Position numbers and translations under genes: made by a program. From PALSA-693 sp963834725 (GTDB taxonomy: Bacteria; Actinomycetota; Acidimicrobiia; Acidimicrobiales; Palsa-688), in contig CAWICN010000001.1 in NCBI GenBank assembly GCA_963834725.1, positions 558,001 to 622,000 on the forward strand: 64,000 bases of DNA, in the 5' to 3' direction. Below, in pieces: positions 30,762 to 38,840 of the stretch. The notes beneath the pieces are model-generated. The model worked only from the letters and a program-made list of their open reading frames with translations, was not told the origin of the DNA and ran no database searches. How positions within the stretch are numbered: position 1 is the first letter of the stretch; each line of letters opens with the position of its first letter.

Positions 30762-33224
30762 ATGATTCACGTGAGCTCGGCTGCCCAGGTTCGGGTTCCT
30801 GAGCGCGAGCCCCTGGTCCGCGTTCGCGGCCTGGGTGTTCGCTACGGCCACCTGGTCGCCCTCGACGGCGTCGACCTCGACGTCAAGCCCGGCGAGGTGG
30901 TGGTGCTGGCGGGCGAGAACGGCGCGGGAAAGTCGACGCTGGTTCGCTGCCTCGCGGGAGACATGTCGCCAAACGCCGGGCAGGTCTTTATCAACGGCCG
31001 CAAGCTGGTTCCCGACCCGCGGGCCGTCGCCCGCCTCGGCGTCGCCATCGTGTGGCAGGATCTGTCGCTCTGCGACAACCTCGACGTGGCGGCCAACATT
31101 CTCCTCGGGCAGGAGTCCCGCCGGGTGCTGCTGTCCGATACCCGGCTCCATCGCCGGGCCTCGGCCCTGCTCCAGGAGCTCGGCATCCCCCTGTCTGATA
31201 CCACCGCTTCAGTCGGGAGCCTGTCGAGCGGTCAGCGCCAGCTCGTTGCCGTGGCGCGAGCCCTGCGCGACCACCCCCGGCTCCTGGTTCTCGACGAGCC
31301 CACAGCAGCCCTGGGAGTCGCCGAGTCGGCTCAGGTCGAGGATTGGGTGGCGACCCTGCCGGCGCGCGGTACCACGGTGCTCCTCGTATCCCATGACGTC
31401 GATCAGATGTTCCGTCTGGCTGATCGCATCGTGGTGCTGCACCACGGCCGCCTGGTCGCCACCGTCGATCCGGCCACGTCACACCCCGACGAGGTTGCTT
31501 CGATCCTCTCCGGCCAGCCGGTGGACGTGTCGGCCCGACGGCAGCTCAACCGGCTGCACAATCTGGCCGATCAGCTGGCGTCGGCCCAGCCCTCTTCGAG
31601 CCTGTCGCTCATCCTCTCCGCGCTCGGCGCCGCCCTCGGCGACGAGCACCTCTGCATCCACGTCCAGGACGACGGTCTGCTGCGGCTGACCGGGCTGAGC
31701 GGCCTGCCCGGGCCACTGGCGACCGTGTGGCAGACCGTCCCCTACGGGCCCGCGGGCGGCCAGATCGGTCGGGCTGCCCTCAGCGGCCAGGAGGTGATCA
31801 GCCCGGACCTGCAGAGCAGCGGCCTGTGGATCCGTTACCGCTGCGAGGCCCGGGCGGTGGGCGCGCACAGCTCATGGAGTGTGCCGTTCACCGTCGCCAG
31901 CGGCATGACGGGTGTGATCACCGTCGTTCGGGCGACGCCAGGCAGTCCCACGCGCGACGAGCTCGACCTGGTGACGCTGTACGCCGGCTACGCCGCCAGC
32001 GCCCTCGAGCGCGATCGGCTCCTCGGCGAGGTCCGGGCCCGCAACCAGGCGCTCGAAACCATTCGCGAGGTTCTGGAGACGCTGGCCGGCCCAGTGCCGT
32101 TGAGCGACGGGCTGGTTGTGGCGCTCCGCACTCTCGAGCAGGGGCTCGGCGCGGACGAGGTGGGCCTGCTGGTCCGGACTGGCGGTGCGGACACCGCGTG
32201 CCGGGGCTGTGTCGGGCCGTACGGCCAGGCGGGCGACCCGTCGTCAGACCTGGTCGAAGCGGCCGGTAGCGTTCTCGACCGCGGCGGCTCGCTGGTGCTA
32301 TCGGGCCGGGCGGCCCGGACGAGCCTCCCGTCGGTCGGATGGCGCATGGCGGTGGCTTTCCCCGCCCCTGAAGGAATGACGGCTCTGGTTGCCGCCTGGA
32401 ATACCGGTGGCGCCGAACCGGACCGCCAGGCGCTTCTGGAGGATGCCGCCAACTCCCTCCGGCTGGCCCTCGAGCGCGAAGCCGCCGAACGCGCCCATCG
32501 CGAGGCCGTCGCTTTGCGCAGCTCACAGGCCCTCCAGCGCCGGTTCCTCTCCTGGCTCTCCCACGAGTTGCGCACGCCGCTCACCGCGATCCGTGGGTAC
32601 GCCTCCAGCCTGTCGCAGACCGACGTCAGCTGGGACGGCGATTCGCAGAAGCGGTTCCTCGACCGCATCAGCGACGAGTCAGCCCGGCTGGGCCGGCTCG
32701 TCGACGACCTGCTGGATTTCTCCGCTATCGACGCCGGGATCCTGCGGCTGCATCCCGACTGGTGCGACCTGGCACTCGTGCTCGAAGCGGCCCGGGCCTG
32801 CTTGCCGGCGCCGGGTCCCGGCCAGGTGACCGTGGTGTGCCCGCCCGACCTGCCGGTGATCTGGGCCGACCACGACCGCCTCGAGCAGGTCTTTGTCAAC
32901 CTCCTGGACAACGCTGTCCGCCATAATCCGCCGGGCACCCGGGTCGTGGTACAGGCCGGCGCCGCCGAGCCAGGGCGCGTCGCGGTTGAGGTCGCGGACG
33001 ACGGCCGAGGCATCTCAGACGACATGGCCGCCGGCGCCTACCTTCTCAACGACCGCCGAGCCCGCAGGGCCCGGGCCGGGCTCGGGCTTTCCATCGCCAA
33101 AGGGATCGTGGCTGCCCACGGCGGCCGGCTCACCGTAGAGCGCCAGTCGGTTGGCACCCGGTGCACCGTCGACTTGCCGGTCGCTCTCGGGGCTCCGGCG
33201 ATCGACGTCGCCGTCGATGGCTGA
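30762..33224 (+). CDS. ABC ATPase-GAF-histidine kinase fusion
   Basis: An 820-residue protein with two complete enzymatic modules. Residues about 15-245 are a sugar-type ABC ATPase: Walker A GENGAGKST (51-59), Q-loop AIVWQDLSLCDNLD, signature SLSSGQRQLVAV, Walker B LLVLDEPTAALG and H-loop LLVSHDVDQ. Residues about 270-580 look like two GAF-type sensor domains. The C-terminus is a kinase: H-box FLSWLSHELRTPLTAIRGY (His about 600), N-box EQVFVNLLDNAVRHNPPG, G1 VADDGRGIS and G2 RAGLGLSIAKG. There is no membrane helix. It starts 92 bp after the permease. I infer that transporter engagement or ATP turnover sets kinase activity towards the regulator at 26354. Confidence 0.88.
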   Translation: MIHVSSAAQVRVPEREPLVRVRGLGVRYGHLVALDGVDLDVKPGEVVVLAGENGAGKSTLVRCLAGDMSPNAGQVFINGRKLVPDPRAVARLGVAIVWQDLSLCDNLDVAANILLGQESRRVLLSDTRLHRRASALLQELGIPLSDTTASVGSLSSGQRQLVAVARALRDHPRLLVLDEPTAALGVAESAQVEDWVATLPARGTTVLLVSHDVDQMFRLADRIVVLHHGRLVATVDPATSHPDEVASILSGQPVDVSARRQLNRLHNLADQLASAQPSSSLSLILSALGAALGDEHLCIHVQDDGLLRLTGLSGLPGPLATVWQTVPYGPAGGQIGRAALSGQEVISPDLQSSGLWIRYRCEARAVGAHSSWSVPFTVASGMTGVITVVRATPGSPTRDELDLVTLYAGYAASALERDRLLGEVRARNQALETIREVLETLAGPVPLSDGLVVALRTLEQGLGADEVGLLVRTGGADTACRGCVGPYGQAGDPSSDLVEAAGSVLDRGGSLVLSGRAARTSLPSVGWRMAVAFPAPEGMTALVAAWNTGGAEPDRQALLEDAANSLRLALEREAAERAHREAVALRSSQALQRRFLSWLSHELRTPLTAIRGYASSLSQTDVSWDGDSQKRFLDRISDESARLGRLVDDLLDFSAIDAGILRLHPDWCDLALVLEAARACLPAPGPGQVTVVCPPDLPVIWADHDRLEQVFVNLLDNAVRHNPPGTRVVVQAGAAEPGRVAVEVADDGRGISDDMAAGAYLLNDRRARRARAGLGLSIAKGIVAAHGGRLTVERQSVGTRCTVDLPVALGAPAIDVAVDG

Positions 33225-33345
33225 GGGGTGAAAGGGCGGGGAGGCCAGGCCCAGCAAGCTCACCGCGGTGCCGTGCTCCAGCCGTCCGCCGCGTTCGGCC
33301 CACGACTGGCTCGCGGCGCCCCCCGCCCCAGACGAGCCCGTTTGA

Positions 33346-34101
33346 TCAGTTGTGGTGCCAGACGACAGAGAAGTTCTGTCCACCGCTGAGCGAACTCGGC
33401 TGGGCCTTGACGATCCCGCCGCTGGTGGCCATGGTGATCTCGACCGGGCTTAGGCTTCCAATAGATTTGCCGTTGGCCATGCTGGCGGTGAATTTGATGG
33501 TCCCGAAGTCTGTCAAAGGAGCCACCGTGCAGGTCGCGCTGCACAGCGACGGGGCTTCGGCGATAACCTCGGCCGAGCCCTTTTGGGCCGTGGATGACGA
33601 TTTGCGCTGCGTGTGCGACCAGCCCGCGGTGACGTCGGAGATGGTCAGCGTGAAGGTGGTGCCGCTGTCGGTCACCGACGCGGTCAGGTGGTCGCCGGGC
33701 TTGACGGTGTTGCTGTAGTTGACCGAGGCAGCCGGGAACATCTCATACCAGGCGAAGTACCTCGCGACGCCGCCGTTGCAGTCGACGCTGGTGCCGTTCT
33801 GTTCGACAGAGTTGGTGTTGAACCCGTCGATGCCGACCCAGAAGGCCGAATAGGTCGTCCGGCTGGTGCACTGGCCGAGAGGCTGCACCCAGGAGGCGGA
33901 CACCCGGGAGTAGGGGTGGGCGACGGTAGTGGCGTAGCCCGACCAGTTGGCACTCCGCGTCGCCGTCGCGCCGAGCCGATGCATCGGCGCGTAGCTGACC
34001 GTGGTGGCGGCGGCCGTCGCCGGGCCCAGGATGAAGGTGCCCGCTGGCAGCACCGCCACCGTTAACAGCCACCGGCGCACGGACGTCCATTTGTGCAACA
34101 C
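33346..34101 (-). CDS. Secreted G1 family (eqolisin) glutamic peptidase
   Basis: A 251-residue exported protein with signal peptide about 1-32 (AVLPAGTFILGPATAAA). SANWSGYATT, SASWVQP, YSAFWVGIDGF, VEQNGTSVDC (catalytic Gln about 101), YFAWYEMFPA and AEVIAEAPS (catalytic Glu about 182) are the eqolisin signature. The Gln-Glu spacing of 81 is close to the 83 in scytalidoglutamic peptidase. These pepstatin-insensitive enzymes work best at low pH, suggesting an acidic habitat. It converges with the kinase gene. Confidence 0.85.
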   Translation of the reverse strand: MLHKWTSVRRWLLTVAVLPAGTFILGPATAAATTVSYAPMHRLGATATRSANWSGYATTVAHPYSRVSASWVQPLGQCTSRTTYSAFWVGIDGFNTNSVEQNGTSVDCNGGVARYFAWYEMFPAASVNYSNTVKPGDHLTASVTDSGTTFTLTISDVTAGWSHTQRKSSSTAQKGSAEVIAEAPSLCSATCTVAPLTDFGTIKFTASMANGKSIGSLSPVEITMATSGGIVKAQPSSLSGGQNFSVVWHHN

Positions 34102-34222
34102 CTAGCACCTCCGGGTGGGGGCCATGGAAGTGGCGGCCAGGAGTGGAATGGACCTTAGCGCTCAGACTCGCGTCAACGGGGAGACTCCGGCGGCTGCTAG
34201 TTCGCGTAATCCGCGGCGGATG

Positions 34223-34831
34223 TCAGGCCGTGCCGCCGAAGCCGATATACACGGGCAGGACGTCGCTCGGCGCGCTACCGGTCGCCGGGTTGAGCAGCAC
34301 TGCGGGTGCCGGGCAGAATGCCGGCAGGGTGACCGAGGCGCGTATGCGGGCGTTGCCCTTGGTCGAATACGGCGCCGGAGGACTTATCGCGGCCAGGGCG
34401 CCGTTGCAGTAGACCGACGCGGCCAGGAAGGGAACCGGGTTGGCGCCGGTCGTGGTGAGCACCAGACCGACCACATTGACCTGGAGGGCACCATCGCCGC
34501 TCAAGCGGGCCCGCCCGTGCTTGATCATCCAGGGGATGCTGCCCGGATTTACCCCGAAGATCGCCGGGTCCGATGGCACGCTTGGCGCCACCGCCACGCT
34601 CAAGAGGCGGTGGTCGGCGCCTGTGCGCATGGAGGCTGTAGCCCTGGAGCTTGCGGCCGTGGAGTTTGCGGCCGTGGTGTTTGCGGCCGTGAAGTTTGCG
34701 GCCCGGACGGTTTTCGATGCGATCGAGGCGGGCTGGGCGGCATGAGCCGAACCGCCCGACCAGACCCAGCCACCAACCGCAAGGAGCGAAAGGATCGCGG
34801 CGATTGCGACAACACGCACGGTACGGCGCAT
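34223..34831 (-). CDS. Secreted protein of unknown function
   Basis: A 202-residue protein with an N-terminal Arg-Arg/Arg-Val start and one hydrophobic signal segment (VVAIAAILSLLAVGGW) ending at SAHA. An Ala/Thr/Asn low-complexity stretch follows (AANFTAANTTAANST). The remaining 130 residues (VYCNGALAAISPPAPYSTKG, ...VTLPAFCPAPAVLLNPATG) look like a beta-rich extracellular domain of a kind seen in many actinobacterial secreted proteins. The two Cys could pair. I recognise no named family. Its neighbour in the same direction is the G1 peptidase. Confidence 0.65.
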   Translation of the reverse strand: MRRTVRVVAIAAILSLLAVGGWVWSGGSAHAAQPASIASKTVRAANFTAANTTAANSTAASSRATASMRTGADHRLLSVAVAPSVPSDPAIFGVNPGSIPWMIKHGRARLSGDGALQVNVVGLVLTTTGANPVPFLAASVYCNGALAAISPPAPYSTKGNARIRASVTLPAFCPAPAVLLNPATGSAPSDVLPVYIGFGGTA

Positions 34832-35030
34832 GGGTTACCTCCTGTACAGCTCTCGTCGTGACTTACCGAGTGTAACCAGGGCTCGGTCGCTATCTCGAGC
34901 TCGCTGAGTCAAGGGCGCGGCAGCACGGCCTGGCCGCCGCCAGCGGCAAGAAGGGGCCGTCGCCGCCGGGGTGTGATGCGCTCTCGACCGCTTGCCAACT
35001 CGTAGCCCGTCTGCCCGCCAGCTCGCACGA

Positions 35031-36248
35031 CTAGCGAAGGCCCGGTTCTTTGGGCAGGCCGAGGGCGCGCTCCCCGATGATCTTCTTCTGTATTTCGCTC
35101 GTTCCCGAGAAAATCGTACCGGCCCGAGACCACAGGAACACACCTTGCCAGCGCGACGTCGGATAACCCTCCCCGTCAGGTCGAATCATCGCCTCGGGGC
35201 CGAGGACATCAATGGCCAGCTCTCCGAACCGCTTGTGATACTCGCTCCAGAACAACTTGGACACTGATGCCTCGGGTCCGGGCTCCTTCTGGGCCGCCAC
35301 GGCGGCGAGAAGTCGCAGACCCGAGTAGCGCATGAGCTCGACGTTGGTGAAGGCCCACGCCAGCCGTTGGCGGGTGAGGGCGTCCGCCTCCTTGCCGTGC
35401 TTGCGGACCGTGTTCACGAGATCCCAGAACTCCTTCTCGTAGGCCAGGTGCTGGATGGTGGCCCGGCCGCCCCGCTCGTTTCCCAGCGTGGTCATGGCCA
35501 CCCGCCACCCATTGTTGAGCCCGCCGATCACGTTGAACAACGGTGCTCGCGCTCCTTCCATGAACTCCTGGCAGAACTCCGCGGTACCGGCCAGCTGGCG
35601 GATGGGCGCGATCTCGATGTGGTTGTCCGCGATAGGTACCAGGACGTAGGAGAGGCCCCGGTGCTTCGGCACATCCGGGTCGGTGCGGCACAGGACGAAG
35701 ATCATGTTCGCCCGCGTCGCCCCCGAGGTCCATACCTTCTGCCCGGAGATCACCACTTCCTCGCCGTCGAGGATGCCACGGGTCTCCACCCCCCCGAGAT
35801 CCGATCCGTGGTCGGGCTCCGAGAATCCCTGACAGTAACGGTCTTCCCCGGAGATGATCCGAGGTAGGAATTGGGCCCGCTGCTCGTCGCTGCCGTGCAC
35901 GATCACCGAGGGGCCCACCAGCGACTCGCCCATACCACGGTCGACCCGCGGCACGCCCGCCCGGTGGAACTCCTCGTTCAAAACCGCCAGCTCGGCGGCG
36001 GACAGGCCGCGTCCTCCCACTTCCGCAGGCCACTGGGGGCACACCAGGCGGGCTCCGAGCAGCCGGTCTTCCCACTGGCGATATAAGGAGTGTGCCTGCG
36101 CGGCCTCGAGGCCTCGGCGTTGGCCACCTCCCATCGCCGGGGAATTCCAATCGACCAGCTCCGCCAACCGGGCGGGCGCGTTCTCCTCGATCCACTCACG
36201 CATCTCGGCGCGAAAGGATTCGAGCTCCGGACCGAGATCGACCTGCAT
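35031..36248 (-). CDS. Acyl-CoA dehydrogenase
   Basis: A 405-residue flavoenzyme that introduces the alpha-beta double bond into acyl-CoA thioesters. ATG 36248 gives the normal N-terminus QVDLGPELESFRAEMREWI; the track-length start at 36287 adds 13 non-family residues. YCQGFSEPDHGSDLGG and WTSGATRANMIF lie at the FAD/substrate face, and SRAGTIFSGTSEIQKKIIGE is the C-terminal FAD-binding signature with the ERALGLPKE end. The branch looks like the actinobacterial FadE group for long-chain, sterol side-chain or unusual acyl substrates. It is followed on the same strand by the upstream SDR gene across a structured inverted repeat. Confidence 0.9.
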   Translation of the reverse strand: MQVDLGPELESFRAEMREWIEENAPARLAELVDWNSPAMGGGQRRGLEAAQAHSLYRQWEDRLLGARLVCPQWPAEVGGRGLSAAELAVLNEEFHRAGVPRVDRGMGESLVGPSVIVHGSDEQRAQFLPRIISGEDRYCQGFSEPDHGSDLGGVETRGILDGEEVVISGQKVWTSGATRANMIFVLCRTDPDVPKHRGLSYVLVPIADNHIEIAPIRQLAGTAEFCQEFMEGARAPLFNVIGGLNNGWRVAMTTLGNERGGRATIQHLAYEKEFWDLVNTVRKHGKEADALTRQRLAWAFTNVELMRYSGLRLLAAVAAQKEPGPEASVSKLFWSEYHKRFGELAIDVLGPEAMIRPDGEGYPTSRWQGVFLWSRAGTIFSGTSEIQKKIIGERALGLPKEPGLR

Positions 36249-36341
36249 CCACAAAACCCCCGTTGTCCGAATCAGCTGGCTAAACACATCAGGCTAGCAA
36301 CCCGGCGGTCCGCCGGCGCATCCTCCGGTCACGGCGCGGCC

Positions 36342-36448
36342 TAACGGCCTGTTGCGAGCTCGACGCCGCAGACTCGCTGCGTACTCATGCCTTGCGACGA
36401 GGGTTCGGATCAGCGAGTCTCCGGCGTCGAGTTCTTGTCTGGCCGTTA
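36342..36448. repeat. Nested long inverted repeat after the SDR gene
   Basis: An inner stem pairs 36359-36379 with 36411-36431: 21 bp with one mismatch (CTCGACGCCG against CGGCGTCGAG at the base). An outer 8-bp stem pairs 36342-36349 (TAACGGCC) with 36441-36448 (GGCCGTTA). The outer arm contains the SDR stop codon. There is no T-tract. It could act as a strong RNA hairpin, a terminator of the minus-strand transcript or a small mobile repeat. Confidence 0.7.
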
Positions 36449-37348
36449 ACGGCGGAACGGTCCGCCGGAACCGGTCACGACCGGCCGGAACGACTGCTCG
36501 ATCATCCGGGTCATCATCTCCAGATCCCAGGGGCCGGATGACGCGATCTGCCGGATCACCTGCGGGACGTTGTAGAGCCCGACCTCATATCCCCGGGCCG
36601 AGATCGTCTGACCGGTGCACCAGTCGGAGCGTTCGCTGGCCAGATAGGCGACGACGGGCGCGATATTGTCCGGCGAGCGCACGGGGTCGTCGCCCGAACC
36701 CATGCGGCGGCGGTCCGTCGGAATCGACTCGGTCATACGGGTCGCCGCTCCCGGCGCGATCGCGTTGGCGGTGACACCGTAGGGGCGTAGCGCGTTGGCG
36801 CAGGAATAGGTCAGCCCGACGATGCCCATCTTGGCCGCCGCATAGTTGGGCTGGCCGGGCGCGCCGTGCAGGCCTGAGCCGGAGGTGAAATTGATCAAAC
36901 GGAAATGGCCTTCAGGATTGCGTTGCTGGCGCCAGTAGGCGGTGGCGTGGTGGGTGGTGTTGAACGTGCCTTTGAGGTGGACGCGCACCACGGCGTCCCA
37001 TTCCTCCTCGGTCATGTTGAAGACCATCCGGTCGCGCAAGATTCCCGCCACGTTGATGAGGACGTCCAGGTGTCCGTATGTGCTGATCGCTTGCTGAACG
37101 ATCGCCCCGGCCGCGTGGAAATCGCCGACGTCGTCGCTGCTGGCCGTGGCTTCGCCACCTGCCGCGGTGATGCCCTCAACCACCTGCAGCGCCACCGTCT
37201 TGTCCTCGCCGGTGCCGTCCACCTCGGCGCCGGTGTCGTTGACGACGACCTTGGCACCCTCGGTCGCAAGGAGGCGAGCGACAGACGCGCCGATACCCCG
37301 GCCGGAACCGGTCACGACTGCCACCCTTCCCGTCAGCATTCCTGCCAT
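36446..37348 (-). CDS. SDR family 3-hydroxyacyl-CoA dehydrogenase-like protein
   Basis: A 300-residue SDR with VVTGSGRGIGASVARLLA at the N-terminus, NVAGILRDRMVFNMTEEEWD and YAAAKMG as the YxxxK pair. The DTGAEVDGTGEDKTVALQV insertion and the LRDRM motif are typical of the SDR domain of peroxisomal-type multifunctional enzymes and their free-standing actinobacterial homologues. These oxidise 3-hydroxyacyl-CoA in fatty-acid or sterol catabolism. GGGGAGGAG precedes the ATG. Adjacent acyl-CoA dehydrogenase supports a beta-oxidation role. Confidence 0.85.
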   Translation of the reverse strand: MAGMLTGRVAVVTGSGRGIGASVARLLATEGAKVVVNDTGAEVDGTGEDKTVALQVVEGITAAGGEATASSDDVGDFHAAGAIVQQAISTYGHLDVLINVAGILRDRMVFNMTEEEWDAVVRVHLKGTFNTTHHATAYWRQQRNPEGHFRLINFTSGSGLHGAPGQPNYAAAKMGIVGLTYSCANALRPYGVTANAIAPGAATRMTESIPTDRRRMGSGDDPVRSPDNIAPVVAYLASERSDWCTGQTISARGYEVGLYNVPQVIRQIASSGPWDLEMMTRMIEQSFRPVVTGSGGPFRR

Positions 37349-37434
37349 GACTCCTCCCCTTTGTCCACGGGATTCAGGTGTGGTTTCGCTCGATTATTGT
37401 GCTCCACCCCCGTCCTGGCAAATGGCTGGACGGA

Positions 37435-38493
37435 TCACTCCGTCACGACCGCGGTTTTGGCCGCACGGGCGGTGTGGACCGCGTGAGCCATCCGGCGGGC
37501 TGCCGATGGCGTGAGCCGCGGTCGCAAGGCGGCAAACAACTGGTCGACACACGGGAGGTGCGACAGCACCCAGCGGGCGAACATACCGTCGTCCATCCAG
37601 CGCGCCAGATCAGGTTCGATGATGTCGTCGAGAAACCCCTCCTGCCGGGCGACCTGGAGACGGATGTCCTCCCAGGAGTAGGCCGTCGCGCCCATTCGGG
37701 TGAGAGCGCCCGTAATTTCGGAGATCTCGGACGCCGACGCGTCCAGTTCCGAAGCGAGCAGGCGGGCTACGGGGTGGAGACGGGAGACCTCGGACCAGGT
37801 GAGCGGGCGGCGCGACCGCTCCGCCCGCTCGAGCGCGGCCACCAGCCACACGATGAGCTGCAAGCGGGCCGGGCTCGCCGGCGGCGGGGAAGTCGGCAGG
37901 CCGAAGCAACGGCGCAAGCAGTCGAGGAGCCGGCCTTCGGATGGCGGCAGGTCGGCTAACGCCGTGAGCGGCCCTAAACCGTCGGCGCGCGCCATGCGCC
38001 AGGTGACCTCGTCGTTGCGTGTCACCAGGCAGACCATCCGGACAGCATCGGGAGGGTTGCCGGCGGGATCCGCGGGCGGTCGGGGGGCGTCGGGCTCGTC
38101 GGGTTCGTTGGGCGCGCCGGGCGCTTCGGGCTCGCTGGGCGCTCCGGGTTCGCCGGGCGCTCCAGGTTCGCTGGGCGCTCCGGGTTCGCCGGGCGCTCCA
38201 GGTTCGCTGGGCGCTCCGGGTTCGCCGGGCGCTTCGGTCGCCTCGGGCGCCGATCGCAGCCGGCCTGTGCCGATCATGCCGACCGCCTGGCAGTCCGGAG
38301 CCGCTATCCAGCCCATCAGAGCGTTCTCCGCATCGGACAAGGCCAGAGTGAACCCCTCCTCCCGGCGGTGCTCCTCATCCTCGGGCGGATCGAGCACCTG
38401 CACCCAGAGAGGATGACCCAGCTCGGCCGCCCGAGCACCGGCCGCTTCCAGCAGGAGCTCGGCCAGAAAGCCCCAATCCTTCGTTTCGTTCAT
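37435..38493 (-). CDS. Hypothetical protein with collagen-like repeat linker
   Basis: A 352-residue soluble protein that I do not assign to a family. The N-terminal 95 residues include a WVQVLDPPEDEEHRREEGF segment and a short alpha/beta pattern. Residues about 98-145 are Gly-Glu-Pro-Gly-Ala-Pro-Ser repeats (collagen-like Gly-x-y with Pro), encoded by an 18/36-bp tandem repeat. The C-terminal half is alpha-helical and acidic, with DVRLQVARQEGF-like segments and LPCVDQLFAALRPRL near the end. The two halves look like separate folded modules joined by the repeat. It lies 86 bp upstream of the SDR gene on the same strand. Confidence 0.7.
   Translation of the reverse strand: MNETKDWGFLAELLLEAAGARAAELGHPLWVQVLDPPEDEEHRREEGFTLALSDAENALMGWIAAPDCQAVGMIGTGRLRSAPEATEAPGEPGAPSEPGAPGEPGAPSEPGAPGEPGAPSEPEAPGAPNEPDEPDAPRPPADPAGNPPDAVRMVCLVTRNDEVTWRMARADGLGPLTALADLPPSEGRLLDCLRRCFGLPTSPPPASPARLQLIVWLVAALERAERSRRPLTWSEVSRLHPVARLLASELDASASEISEITGALTRMGATAYSWEDIRLQVARQEGFLDDIIEPDLARWMDDGMFARWVLSHLPCVDQLFAALRPRLTPSAARRMAHAVHTARAAKTAVVTE
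38104..38250. repeat. 18/36-bp tandem repeats encoding GEPGAPS
   Basis: GCTCCGGGTTCGCCGGGC and GCTCCAGGTTCGCTGGGC alternate several times within the 37435 gene. The period is a multiple of three, so copy-number change keeps the frame. Confidence 0.8.
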
Positions 38494-38840
38494 TCAGACC
38501 CCACCCTCCGGTCGACAACCCGATCGCAGGGGAGGGTCCTATACCCCGAGGCGGCGCCTGTCTGTCAGGTGCCCCGAGACCCTGCCCAAGACCGTAGCAA
38601 TACACGGTGACCGTCACAATGGATGGCGACCCGACCGGATGGAAGTCCCGGGTGCGTTTGGTGAACTCGTGTGCGTTTGAGGGCGCAGGATCGCCAAAAG
38701 CGTGCCCAACTTCACCGAACGCGCCCAGTTTCGCCCGTACCGTGGGTGCGTTTGCTGCGGGTCGTGCCGGGGGTGCGGGTCGTGCCGTCCGTCCGTGCCG
38801 TGGTAGCCTCACCGCCCGGCCGGGCCGCCCGGCTGAAACG
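38494..38840. other. 347-bp intergenic region with imperfect inverted repeat
   Basis: No gene is evident. 38651-38665 and 38711-38725 form an imperfect inverted repeat (13 of 15 pairs; GGTGCGTTTGGTGAA against TTCACCGAACGCGCC). The TGCGTTTG core recurs near 38671 and 38747. It resembles a degenerate intergenic repeat element. The aspS stop lies at the right edge. Confidence 0.5.
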
